DNA of 64,000 nucleotides. Source: Nemania diffusa (Eukaryota; Ascomycota; Sordariomycetes; Xylariales; Xylariaceae). A program made the position numbers and the translations under genes. The stretch's first letter is position 1. The number at the start of each line of letters is the position of its first letter. Shown here piece after piece: positions 47,901-58,235 of the stretch. The stretch lies in NCBI GenBank assembly GCA_038501195.1, contig JBBPUQ010000007.1, forward strand, positions 1,651,501-1,715,500, written 5' to 3'. The notes under the pieces were generated by a model. That model did no database searches, had not been told where the DNA came from, and was given only the letters and a program-made list of their open reading frames with translations.

Positions 47901-49463
47901 GGCCCGCATCCTGACTCTTTCACCAATCCAAGACTTATGACGTGGAAGGCTTTCTATATGACTTAATTCTTGCCAAATTGAACATGGGATTTCTCGAATT
48001 TCCCCATTCCCGCCACATTTCCCATCTTATGCGCATATTCATTCCGCATCACATCACCTGCCTAGCGTGGGGTGCTACCTTGCATGGCAAAAATCAGCGT
48101 GGCGATTATTCCTACATAGGTAGATTCATGGCTGTTTCTGAGAAATAAACACTTTCCCATCTTATCTTCATGCGATATCCCTTCAATAAGAATATGGCAA
48201 ATCTTAGATCTAGCAAATTCCAGATCCTAGCCCAAATCGTACCCGGAGCAAACGCCCCGCAAAGATGTGCTCTCTTCGAGTCCTATTAAGCAAGCTAACT
48301 AGTAACGCCTCTTCTACGTTAACAACAAACCCAAGCTGCTTCCATATCCCCGGTATCTCCTGTTTACCTACCTAGTCTTTACCTTGGTTTTTTGTAATAT
48401 ACTGTGTAGTTTAAGCCCGAGTCGTGCTGACCATCGAGGCTAGAACATGGAGGCTAGGATATTTGAGCAGGATGGGATCGCGTCCTAAGTGTTACAATTC
48501 AATCCCAGCTCATGTCGGCGAGGTGGATTTAGCTTAGCGATGTATCGAGTCTAACAATTCAAAAGTTACATTATTCACCCTACTCACTAATTTCATAACC
48601 TAACATAATAATAACGCGTAACTAGCAGCTACCTGGGATTATAAGTAATATGAGTTAATAATACAGCTCAAAGGTAAGAATTTGGTCTTCAACCCGCATT
48701 AGAGATCGCTTTCTTTTTTTTCGGATTTTTATTAGCAACCTTATGAGATAATTAGGCGACGCGCAACGTAGCATCGTAGTTAACATTGTGTAGGGATTTG
48801 GGTTCGCTTTCTTAAATCTAAGATAACTCATTGCGCTGATTGTTCGTGTGCAAATGATACGTGTCTAATGTTACGGCTTTTAAAGTACGAATATTCGGTA
48901 CGTAACTACCGCTTTCCTCCCTCACGACCAAGCTTTGGCCGGTACATGACTTTTAAGAGCCTAGGATAACAGATGACGAATTTAGACTGAGTTTACCCAA
49001 CCTCTATCTAGCCTAAGTCAAATGCGTTAGGTTTATGGCCTTGTCTTACATCCGAAAACTTTGCCTAGAGTTAGATCATTATATTATCAACCTTTCTAGG
49101 ATCGCTATGTTGGTAAGTTCGATTATATTTAAAGGCCCCCTTCTCCCCAAAGACCTAGATATATATAAATCTTTCTTGAACAGAGCTTTATACTACCAGA
49201 ACAGCCACGTTTAGTAGAGCCGCGATTCGAACCAATCAGCTAGGGAGACCATACTTGATACTCGTATTTATTACGATCCATATGATAAGTGAACTAGACG
49301 ACTACAACTCTCGTCCATGTGCATACTAGATTGCCGACCTAGTTGCTCATATGATCTGGGATCTGGCTCACTCTGCTGTACTTAGCGGCGTGTCACGGAA
49401 AAACCACGCCGTTTATCCATGATTGAATTAACAGTATATAGTGGCTCTACGCAACACAGTACC
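44965..49463. other. Gene-poor stretch, 4.5 kb
   Basis: Upstream of the probable regulator. The first kilobase is GA-rich and could be promoter and leader. From about 46300 onward the sequence is AT-leaning with only short open frames, none recognisable. A near-palindrome ATACCTAC-A-GTAGGTAT is at 46259-46275. No RNA gene was found; a TTCGAA T-loop-like word near 49226 lacks a pairing stem. Confidence 0.5.
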
Positions 49464-49696
49464 TATCCCTTTGGGTGCCGTTTCACCTCCAGGACATAAA
49501 AAGTGGAATAAGTGACATAGATAACGTAATATCGAGGCGTACTATATAACTGATCTAACCAATAATATAACTATCCAAGTAGTTTTAACCACTCGGATCT
49601 TTACCTGTTAGTTACGTAAACAGTACTATATTCCCTTATCCATGTTACAAACTTCACTTTTTATGTCCTGGAGGTGAAACGGCACCCAAAGGGATA
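49464..49696. mobile_element. MITE-like element with 42-bp identical inverted ends
   Basis: Two exact 42-base arms in inverted orientation, 49464-49505 and 49655-49696, flank 149 bases of AT-rich DNA. The arms begin TATCCCTTTGGGTGCCG and contain TTTCACCTCCAGGACATA. Weaker similarity (a GTRACAT word) continues a few bases inward on both sides. The element has TA at both outer edges, so the inserted unit is either TCCCTTTGGG... with a TA target duplication, as in Tc1/mariner/pogo-type elements, or a unit including TA. The interior has no open frame, so it is a non-autonomous miniature element mobilised by a transposase from elsewhere. No second copy was noticed in the window. Confidence 0.85.
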
Positions 49697-50518
49697 TGCA
49701 GACGCTCTACTCAGTAACGCCGATGTATGTCCTCTAAATACGACTAAATTCTGTGCCATTCAACGGCGACACACGTGATACGTGGCTTGGTCGTTCCGAG
49801 ACCGGGTTGGATTTATTTATCACCTTACAGAGAAAAAATCCCGTTGTGATCTAGGTGTTCAAGACGTACGCGATACCATCTATAATCGCCGTAACCCCCG
49901 GTAAATGGGGACACCGCGAGACATTTTATTAGCTATCTGAATCTAAATTGAGGATTCGATGTTATGCTGTTTAAATGATATCGACGCAGAAATTTGGTTA
50001 TTGGGTGTGATGTGTTCACCACCCCAATAGTGTTCTTGCACCTCGACATTTTATCCGGTCGGGAGGTTTCAGCGTCGATCCAGCCACGACGATCTCGCAT
50101 GGCATTAGAGAGCCATAGGGGTCAGAATCATTCAGCAAGCGTTTCATTCCAGCCGGCGAATATTTGAATCCTCAGATTGGACACCCAAAGAGCGATATAT
50201 AATGCGTTATCGTACGTGGGAGTTGTAGCTCAACGGGCTAGTTTCCTCGGTGATCACTCCGCCCGAAAATTGACTGTAGGCATGGACGACGGGTGATGGG
50301 CCCGTAATGAAAGGAGCGCCAAAAATGAACACAATGGACAGGTCGGTGATATAAGTCTAAGCCTTGGTCGACCTAAGTTGGTAAGAGATTTTCAAACTTC
50401 TGAGCTATGTACAAGATCGAGGTCAGACTCGACGACGAAAAGCTCATTTTAACCCGGAGGTGTTATTTCCCAAACTAGCCAAGTCCGATCGGTTAAATCG
50501 CAGCTATAGTTTCTCACC
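49697..50518. other. Spacer before the esterase gene
   Basis: 822 bases between the inverted-repeat element and the esterase ATG. No gene. A word resembling a tRNA D-arm (GTAGCTCAACGGGCTAG near 50225) has no matching T-arm or acceptor stem. Confidence 0.55.
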
Positions 50519-51757
50519 ATGTGGTTTAAGACTCTAAAGGCTCGCCTAAAGCACGACCACGAAGTGTCAGGGGATGAGGGAGAAGAGGGAAATATCGTCT
50601 CAACATCCAACGGCTACGTAGTAGTCTGGGACAAGACAAAGCGCCAAGACGGAGACGAGCCCACGGTAACGACAGAGGGCGCCCTCATCCTACCGCACGG
50701 ATCCGCCGTGAAGCGCCTGCAGAAAACCCTACGGTACGACGCGGAATACGCTGCCTGGCGGGAGCCCCTCGGCGAGAAAGCGCGCATGCCGCCATGCGAA
50801 ACGGTCCTCGAATTCCGACAATCCGCCTTCGCGCGCACCGCGGCGCAGGCGCAGGCGGCCCCCGAGCCGAGCATCCAGCGCGTGCGGTACAACGACGTCG
50901 TCTCGCCCGACGGCGCGACCATCAACGTGGTCCGGTTCGCGACCGCCGCGCAGCTGCGCCCCGCGGGCTCGACGGCGGAGGCGGCGGCGGAGACGCAGTC
51001 CTCGATCCTGCGCGGCGAGGCGGGCGCGGGCCTGCCGGCGCTGCTGTACATGCACGGCGGCGGCCTCGTGGCCGGCAGCGTGGACGGCGCCGCGGCGCGC
51101 CTCGCGCGGCTCGCGGCGCTCTCGGGCGTCCAGGTCTTCGGCGTCGAGTACCGCCTGGCGCCCGAGTTCCCCGCGCCCGTGCCGATGGAGGACTGCTACG
51201 CGGCGCTCGCGTGGCTGCACGCGCACGCGGCCGAGCTCGGGCTCGACCGCGCGCGGCTCGGCGTCATGGGGGACGGGGCCGGCGGCGCGCTCGCGGCGGC
51301 GACCGCGCTGCTGGCGCGCGACCGGGGCCTCAACCCGCCGCTGAAGAGCCAGGTGCTCGTGTCCCCGATGCTCGATGATCGCGCGGCGGGGGAGCTGGTC
51401 GCGGGCGGCGACTCGCCGCTCCTGGCTTTTGCCACGGTGCCCTTGCCGTGCATCCGCATGTGCTGGCGCGCGTACCTTGGGCCGGGCGCGGGACAGGTCA
51501 ATGGCAACATCAACCCGTATGCGGCACCTGCGAGGACGTCGGATCTTAGGGGGCTGCCGGCCACTTACATCGATGTGGGGGGGTTGGATCTACTGAGGAA
51601 CGAATGCGTTGGCTTTGCCCAGAGATTGGTCGAGGCTGATGTCCAGGTTGAGTTCCATATTCTGCCTGGCGTGCCGCACGGTTTCGAGTCCGCGGGTAAC
51701 ATTAGCATTGCGAGACGCGCGCTGCGGGAACGAGCTCGATGGGTAAGGAATTTATGA
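50519..51757 (+). CDS. HSL-family esterase homologue lacking the catalytic Ser
   Basis: Alpha/beta hydrolase fold-3 protein (hormone-sensitive lipase/arylacetamide deacetylase type), 412 codons, single exon, very GC-rich. The oxyanion-hole motif is intact: MHGGG at residues 178-182. VEYRLAPEFPAPVPMEDCYAAL follows, as in the family. The nucleophile elbow, normally GDSAGG, reads MGDGAGGAL with Gly253 where the Ser should be. The acid (Asp357 in GGLDLL) and base (His387 in GVPHGFE) positions remain. The N-terminal ~100 residues form a cap-like, divergent region. With no serine the protein cannot use the normal acyl-enzyme mechanism, so it is either a pseudoenzyme with a binding role, as in some HSL-derived hormone receptors of plants, or a recently inactivated copy. 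No frameshift or stop is present, which argues against simple decay. Long antisense frames here are a by-product of GC bias. Confidence 0.85.
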   Translation: MWFKTLKARLKHDHEVSGDEGEEGNIVSTSNGYVVVWDKTKRQDGDEPTVTTEGALILPHGSAVKRLQKTLRYDAEYAAWREPLGEKARMPPCETVLEFRQSAFARTAAQAQAAPEPSIQRVRYNDVVSPDGATINVVRFATAAQLRPAGSTAEAAAETQSSILRGEAGAGLPALLYMHGGGLVAGSVDGAAARLARLAALSGVQVFGVEYRLAPEFPAPVPMEDCYAALAWLHAHAAELGLDRARLGVMGDGAGGALAAATALLARDRGLNPPLKSQVLVSPMLDDRAAGELVAGGDSPLLAFATVPLPCIRMCWRAYLGPGAGQVNGNINPYAAPARTSDLRGLPATYIDVGGLDLLRNECVGFAQRLVEADVQVEFHILPGVPHGFESAGNISIARRALRERARWVRNL

Positions 51758-52202
51758 ATGGCAGATCACGGGAGGACTATGATGTTAGAAAGTAGGCCGA
51801 GGATCTGGTTTTCTTTGTGAACCCCTTGAACTTGGAAGCAAAGGTTATTAAATGTATTGTCTACACGGATAAGTGTAAATATAGGTACCGGTACCTACTA
51901 CATTGGGTTAATATTTTGAGTTGACAGATGCAATGAAAAACCTTAAAGCCTTCAATAACTCCTAATTAGTAGAATCTGCACTGTTAGACTAGTTTGCTTA
52001 AAGCGCGTGTATTTCATTTTTAAGCTCGCAGGTTGTGAGGTAGTGGAAACCCATCATCTTCGAGGTAATACACCTTTCACAAACACCTTATTAGAATGTT
52101 TATTTGATCGACGACACAGTAAGCATATTCTCTACCCCACCATTTGCAGGATTTGAGTTTCAGTAGTGGATGCTTTCTCCAACAAAGAATCCCCAACAAC
52201 GT
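51758..52202. other. Intergenic stretch before tRNA-Lys
   Basis: 445 bases, AT-rich, holding the esterase 3' region and the upstream flank of the tRNA. Nothing else seen. Confidence 0.6.
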
Positions 52203-52275
52203 GCCCGGTTAGCTCAATCGGTAGAGCGTGAGACTCTTAATCTCAAGGTTGCGGGTTCGACCCCCGCATCGGGCT
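52203..52275 (+). tRNA. tRNA-Lys (anticodon CTT)
   Basis: Complete 73-base cloverleaf without intron. Acceptor GCCCGGT/ATCGGGC (one G-U pair), D-arm GCTC/GAGC, anticodon stem TGAGA/TCTCA with loop CTCTTAA and anticodon CTT, T-stem GCGGG/CCCGC around TTCGACC. The discriminator base is T. The internal A box TAGCTCAATCGG and B box GGTTCGACC are intact. A short hairpin (CGCTG-GATA-CAGCG) and T runs follow downstream. Confidence 0.97.
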
Positions 52276-52313
52276 CAATTCCCGATGCCTCGCTGGATAC
52301 AGCGAGCGCCTCA

Positions 52314-52328
52314 CTTTTTCTCTTTTTT
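52314..52328 (+). terminator. Pol III terminator of tRNA-Lys
   Basis: Two T-runs (five and seven T) about 40 to 55 bases beyond the tRNA end. No closer run of four or more T is present, so the precursor trailer would be unusually long. Confidence 0.65.
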
Positions 52329-54016
52329 TCTCAATTTCTTTTTACACCCCACTACCTATTGCGTAGGTACCGTTCGTATTACATTAGCTTCCAGTAGTTT
52401 CAGTTACTTCGACTTGAAAACTATTCGGATTATCGACGTTGTAGTCTTTTTTTTATCTTGTAATCGAAAAGCGTATTCCCCGGCCCGCGTCTATGTCACT
52501 CGACGACTATACTTAGTGACCGACTTAGTGTACGAGCACTTGTTTTGAAGGCTGTAGTGCAATAAGGTGGGATACGATGCCCACTATGAAAGTCCAACCT
52601 CATAGGTATACTGCCCCTCGCACCTTCCTACATACGGCCAAATTTTTATCCCTCGAGTGCCGCGACAGAGTAAACCCAACAAAGCCATTTTTTAATTCTA
52701 CGAATATTCTCATTTCAAACTATCTATTAAATGTACCTAATAGTTGTTAGGATTTGCGAATGACATCGGATTGTGCCTGCTATCTCCCTAGGAGACTTGA
52801 AATAGGTTGTCGACCAGCCAGATGTTGTGTGAGTTGTTCCAGAGGAAAAAGGAAAGAAAGAAAGAAAAGGCTAATAGCACCCCGAAAGTCTAACCCCAAA
52901 ACCACCTAAGTGGTCGGTTTTCTCTCTCTTTCGAACCTGGGGGGGGGGGGATTTTGAGCTATTAACATCCGTCAAAAGGGTCAAGATCGTTATCAAGGTG
53001 ATGTCTGTTGAATGATATATGCCAGTCAGCAGTAGCATACTAGGTATCTCCAAGATAAGCAGTTGTGTTTTAAAGGTATTCATTTATTTGACAGAATCCT
53101 CAAGATACTTTAAATTGTCCTACACTTTGAAAATTAATTCATCTGTGTTAAAGGAGGCCTCTCTCCCCACGTCGAGGCGTAGATACGTGAGGGAAACTAG
53201 GTATTTAACTATCTACTACCTATTTAGGTACTTATTTACAAAAGCGCCTTCCTATTATGCTAGAGCTACTTTCTCGAAATCTTATTATTGTCCATTTTGT
53301 AAAACTGTGTTAGGTATAATAAAACCTCTTAAAAATCAAAACGAATTAAAATTTTAAAATGAGTTATGATACGGGTTATTTTCTTTCCTTCATTGATATA
53401 TCGGCATACTAGCACCTCGCGAGGGCACTAGGAAGTTGAGTACGGTCGTCGTAATAGAGTTGACGAACTCATGGACCACCTGGCTGCCACTGGTTATCTG
53501 ACCATCTTTGCAAAACTTGCGAAATTCTTGTTTAATTCAGAACTTTATTTCGCTGTAGGCTCTAACACGTGACAAAAAAAACGACAACTCTAATTTAATG
53601 GTGTCACCGTTCAGACTGCTGATGATACCAGAGTTGGCTTATTGTTACTGCACAAGGAGGGAAGTTCTACCTAGGTCTGCGAAGCCTATCCTATCGACCT
53701 ATACAGACCGGGCCAAGGCCCATGCTGTAGTCTTAACCTCCTTGAGGGTTAGTACCGTGAAAAATGGTGAGTTAGGACTAACGTCTGACTTCTGGTCTTA
53801 AGGTTACACAGTGACCCCTTTTTCCAAGGCGGCAGGAAATCCTTTGCTAGCACCGCAACTAGAGTTACCGGCGGGTGATCTTAACACTCGGGCCCTAATA
53901 AGATAGATATAAACCGCATGTGCACCTAGTATTAATCGCCGCTTAGGTGTTTAACTGTAGTTTAAACGGATAATAACTCACGGTATATTCTTGAGTATAC
54001 TGCTCCGAACGGCGAC
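52329..54016. other. AT-rich intergenic stretch
   Basis: 1.7 kb without a recognisable gene. A G10 homopolymer lies at 52940-52950. The open frame at 53019-53357 is rich in Tyr, Ser, Lys and Leu as expected from AT-rich DNA, and no family matches. Weak short hairpins occur at 53920-54000. Confidence 0.5.
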
Positions 54017-54305
54017 TGAACCTCTCTAAATTCGGGCCCCTTCAGCGTCCAAAGGGACGGGGCTAGAGAGGTCGTCTGAATCTTCAGGCTGCGAATCAAA
54101 TAGGCGAACTGAAGGAGCTTACTCTCAAACACGCCCCAATTGCCAGTGGTGCTCCCTATGTTCGGACTCCTCAGCTAGTACCTGTCCACATCGCGACAGG
54201 CGGAACGAGCGCCCGGCACAGTCTGGTCACTTAGCCATCTAGGGCTCACGGTCCTAACCGTGAGCCTAGAAGTGGCTGCAAACGGTCAAGGTTCCCAACC
54301 TTGAC
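54017..54305. other. Cluster of strong hairpins in non-coding DNA
   Basis: Several inverted repeats lie within 290 bases. Stem A: 54020-54028 with 54064-54072 (9 perfect pairs), enclosing GCCCC/GGGGC (54036-54040 with 54059-54063) and GTCC/GGAC (54047-54050 with 54055-54058). Hairpin E: CCTGTC/GACAGG at 54181-54200. Hairpin F: 54238-54269, 14 pairs with one bulged base and a 4-base loop CCTA. Hairpin G: 54285-54305, GTCAAGGTT/AACCTTGAC with a 3-base loop. No open frame spans the region. This could be a structured RNA or DNA palindromes; I do not recognise a known RNA family. Confidence 0.55.
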
Positions 54306-54808
54306 AACGTGCTACTTTTGCTCTGCATCAGTGGTGTTGTGGTTTAGCGTCGCAGTTCTGTTTCCGTGACACTAAGAATATAAGAATGCATATTGTGCCA
54401 AGTTGTAAGAGCCTAGACTGTCTCCCGACTTCGTATATGATCCTCCGTAAGCTCAACGCTGTTATGGTAAACGTTAGTAGCAAAGATAAGGAGATAGAGG
54501 CTTGACGACTAGTCCAGCTCACTCGAGCCTCCGACCCTCATGAATTCTGGGTATGCATCGAGAAGCCGATCAAGGAAAGTACTTGCGCCTATGATAAGGC
54601 GATGTCTGTGTTAGCTCTTTTTAACATATATTTTTTATGAAATAGTTAGCTGAGGCAAGCAGTATGTAAAAGTTCAAGACCAATTTCTTAAAAGCTCCCA
54701 CCGGTTCTAGATGTCCAGCCCAAATTAGACGGGGCTGACCTTAGCTGGTGCTTTATATATGGTATATATTATCTATAGGAAATACCGCTTTGTACTTTAA
54801 GCCGTCTG
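54306..54808. other. Spacer after the hairpin cluster
   Basis: About 500 bases up to the 3' end of the decarboxylase gene. AT-rich; the minus-strand frame at 54328-54522 is hydrophobic but not recognisable. Nothing else seen. Confidence 0.5.
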
Positions 54809-56730
54809 CTATGAAGAAATGGCATCTTTTCCAATTTCACCAAGTGCCTTCATCAAACCCTCAACAGTCGACTTCCTCGTCTGGCAATTCACCACGACTC
54901 GCAAGAAGCTACCGTTCTCGCCGGGCGCATAGTCCACCATGAACCCTCTGCCCACGAGGCTCTTGACAATGGCCTTCGTCCGCCGGGTATTGGCCTCCGC
55001 GTCCGCGTCCAGGACGCCGCGGGGCGCGTGGTAGAAGCAGACCTGCAGGCACGGCGGCGGGTTGCTCGAGAGCAGCGCGAAGTCCGCGGCGTCCTCGACG
55101 AGGGAGGCGAGGTGCGCCGCCGTCGCGAAGGCGCGGTCGACCTGCGCCTCGAAGCCCGCGGCGCCGTAGTAGATCCACGCGAGCGCGAGCTTGAGGGCGT
55201 CGCCGCGGCGGCCACACTGCAGCGTGAGGTCCGCGAGATCCCAGTACTCCCTCTCCCCTCCCTCCCCGTCTTTACTATCGTTCTCGCCGTCGTCGTCGGC
55301 GTGGAACAGATACCCCGCAGGCAGCGTGTTGGCGCGGTGGAAGACGGCCAGGTCCCGCGTCAGCAGGAAAGAGCAGGTCAGGGGCACGTTCATCATCTTG
55401 TGCGGGTTGACGGTGACGCTGTCGGCGCGGTGCGCGCCGGCGAGCTTGTGGCGGTGCGCGGCGGAGAAGGCGACGGGCCCGCCCCAGGACGCGTCGACGT
55501 GCAGCCAGAGCCCGAACTCGGCGCACACGTCCGCGAGCCCGTCGAAGGGGTCGAACGAGCCCAGAACCGTCGTGCCCGCCGTCGCGTTGACGTAGAGAGG
55601 CGTCAGGCCCGCCTCCTTGGCGGCGAGGACGGCGGCGCGGAGCGCGGAGGGCACCATGCGGCCCGCGCCGTCGACGGGCACGGAGATCACGCTCCGCGAT
55701 CCCATGCCCGCGGTCGTGGCGGCCTTCTCCACGCTGTAGTGCCCGTGGGCGCTGGTGAAGAGCGCGAAGGAGAAGGGGGCGTTGCCGTGGGTCTTGGTGG
55801 TTGGGTAGAGGGTGTTGCGCGCGATGATGAGTGAGGTGAGGTTTGAGCCGCTGCCGCCCTGGCATGTCACGCCGCCGGCGCGCGGCCCCGTGAGCCCGAA
55901 GAGAGAGGCTAGGGCGCGCGATGTGGTCTTTTCCACTATGGTGAGGGAAGGTGATGTTTGGTAGATGTGAACCTGTTTGAGGCTTCAGCGGTAAGCTATA
56001 ATAAAACAGAGCGAGGTAGTTGGCAGGCTTCGTGTGATGCTTAACCGAACAAGACTTACATTCGTATTCAGTACAGAGAGCAGCATATCGGATATTACGC
56101 CGACCTAGGAGACACAGCTCTAGTTAACCCTCATTGTGTGCTCTCGTCATAAGAGGACGACAACGCTTTGTGTTGGGGATAACTAACAGCATTCGTACTT
56201 GAATACAGCTTATCCAAAAATCCTTGATCCCATGTATTCACGCTATACCTTAAGACATCTTGAATTGTATCCAGAAGTCCATCTTTGCCTCTACCTTTGC
56301 CCTCGGGCAAAGAGATCTGCAGGCGCTTTATAAGATCCTCGGGACGGTAAGATTTCACGAGGACGTTTTTTTGAGACGATGGGTCTTCTCCGATATGGCC
56401 CTGAGCTCGAAGGGTAGCCGACTCATCCGCCGCCCGGATGTAGGGCACAATGAGAGACTTCACAGCATTTACTAGCTAGACATTGACTAAGTTAGAAGAT
56501 TTAAAAATAGAATCTTTAAGCATAAATCATGAATCTCATATTGAATAACTCAAGTGGGGCGGGAACCAGATAAGTAGTGTATACCTAGGTAGTGTTGTGA
56601 GGGGTGTTGTGAGGGGCTCGTGGCTCGTGGCTGTAGATCTAAGTAGGAACCTGCTTACATCTTCAACCTCATCAGCTCTGTTCAGCGGTGGCTCTGCAGC
56701 GCCGTTTTCATCTAATATAGCCGGCGACAT
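54809..56730 (-). CDS. Group II PLP-dependent decarboxylase (glutamate/cysteine-sulfinate type)
   Basis: Amino-acid decarboxylase of fold type I, 522 residues, four exons on the minus strand: 56730-56659, 56475-56188, 56104-56060 and 55972-54809. The 45-base third exon encodes VGVISDMLLSVLNTN, and its joins restore the conserved VHIYQTSPSLTIVEK. Motifs: CQGGSGSNLTSLIIARNTL; FTSAHGHYSVEKAA with the His that stacks on PLP; HVDASWGGP with the Asp that binds the pyridine nitrogen; and the PLP-binding lysine in NPHKMMNVP (Lys327). Length and motifs place it with glutamate, aspartate or cysteine-sulfinate decarboxylases rather than aromatic ones; the substrate cannot be fixed. An acidic insertion (DDDGENDSKDGEGGE) sits near residue 360. 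Exon 4 is very GC-rich while exons 1-3 are AT-leaning. The short 15-residue exon is easy to miss. Confidence 0.9.
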
Positions 56731-57440
56731 GATGTTTCCTCAATTAAGAAAATATGACAAGTAAACAATAGAGATGTCATCAATTTAATAAAGGGATAAT
56801 CCCTCTCCAACCCGAAAGTAGCAGCTTATGAGGGAAGCGATAGAATCTCCGCAAGTGCCGAGACTTTGCCGACGATTGCATCATTTTGGCTTGGTTTTTA
56901 TATGGAGAGCGCATTATATATCACCTCTTTTTGTTCCATCGACTCTTATAGCTGCGAATTTCCTTATCTTTTAGTATTTATTGTCATGATGGAGCTAGAT
57001 TACCTGTAGGAACCTGTTTTGCTTGCGCATGGTTAAAAAAAAGCATATATCTAGATAGACGCTTTCCTATCTAGTGCTTAATAAGAATCTACAAGACAAA
57101 CTAAACTTTAAAGGTTAGGCTGTAGGTCAGGATTTTAGAAATCAACTCTAAATTTTCAGTGGCTTTATTCCTTTTCATCTAGACGTCCCTCAAAACCGGG
57201 GCAGATGGTTGTAATCCATAATATCGTCAATCGTCTAATTGGTACACAAATGCTGTTTTCCAGCGATTCGGCCTACAAGTTGTGCCCAAGCCTTTGCCCG
57301 TCGCATCGATGCCCCATAACGCCCAAAAGAAGAGAAGAATTTGTAAAAAGAGTATAATAGATCGCATTCCACCCACTCCTCATTCCTTTTTTGTTCGCTA
57401 TTCAGTTCGTACTCCATGCCAAGTAGTAGCCGGAAAGGGC
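56731..57440. other. Intergenic stretch
   Basis: 710 bases from the decarboxylase start to the 3' end of the VanZ-like gene, both on the minus strand. AT-rich, promoter of the decarboxylase expected here. No gene. Confidence 0.6.
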
Positions 57441-58235
57441 CTAATCAGCTCGTTTCTTGACGCTTGCCTTTGCGCCTTCGGTACCGTTCAGCTCATTTGT
57501 GTGAGTTCTACCGCTCGCGCCGATGTCTCCTTCAGGTTCGTCGTCCTCTTCCCAGTTATCTACATCATTTTCGTCCCAGTTGTCCACCTCCTCTTCCAGT
57601 GTTCTTGTGCGACCCGGCTCGGTATCCTCGCCTGTGATGCCTTCTTCTTGGCCACTCGGTCCCTCGCCCAACTCCAGATCGGTCGGCTCGTCACCTGGCA
57701 CAGCACTATAGCGGCGCTGTCGCTTGCGCTCTAGCATCCTCTGATGGTACCACGAACACAGAGCCAATCCGATCAAGCTTCCTATGAGGTTGGCAATGAT
57801 GTCGTTGAGGTCGAAGTTACGGCCATTTGGGAGGAAGCCTTGGACGAACTCGGAGCCGATGCCGAGCGTGAGTGTGCATACGACAAGGGTTAGGTTCAGT
57901 GTGCGGCGACGGCTCGTATCGATGACCCAGTAGAAGACGACGGTCAGGATGAAGAAGGTGAGCGTGTGCAGGACTTTGTCGTTGATGACATGGTCGAGCT
58001 GGAGCGAAGATAGGCCGGCATACCCCGCGAGGAGGCAGAGCACGAAGAAGACGCCTGGATGAGACCACCTGTTAGCTCACCAACTTCTTATACAAAGACC
58101 GTGAAATAGTAGGCTGTGAAGACGTTGGGTGGTAGAGAAAAACAAATAAGCATCGAGCGAGGTGAATAGGGCTGAACGGCGAATGATGTTGAAATAAATG
58201 AGCTACGGACCTGCAAAAGGAAGCCGAATACGCAT
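57441..58235 (-). CDS. VanZ-like domain membrane protein with acidic tail
   Basis: Small membrane protein, 212 residues, two exons on the minus strand: 58235-58211 and 58054-57441, with a 156-base intron after only 25 coding bases. The VanZ-like domain covers about residues 1-125: an N-terminal helix MRIRLPFAGVFFVLCLLAGY; LDHVINDKVLHTLTFFILTV with the conserved D-K-x-x-H; a third helix with LNLTLVVCTLTLGIGSEFVQ; then NGRNFDLNDIIANLIGSLIG and LALCSW. The tail (about 135-212) is hydrophilic and very acidic, with a doubled VDNW unit (VDNWDEND, VDNWEEDD). VanZ was named from a bacterial teicoplanin-resistance protein, but the fungal members have no known role; a resistance function should not be inferred. 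The start is supported by the phase-1 join to GVFFVLC. Confidence 0.8.

Noticed and set aside
49213..49300. Possible minus-strand tRNA around a GGTTCGAATC word
   Set aside because: The bases flanking the T-loop do not pair and no D-arm or acceptor stem can be built.
50222..50290. D-arm-like word suggesting a tRNA
   Set aside because: No B box at the right distance and no closing acceptor stem.
50614..51378. Long antisense and alternative-frame ORFs inside the esterase gene
   Set aside because: They are Arg/Ala/Gly-rich products of GC bias; the plus frame has all family motifs.
55028..55865. Long frames overlapping the decarboxylase on both strands
   Set aside because: Same GC-bias artefact; the minus frame with Lys327 and the other PLP motifs is the real one.
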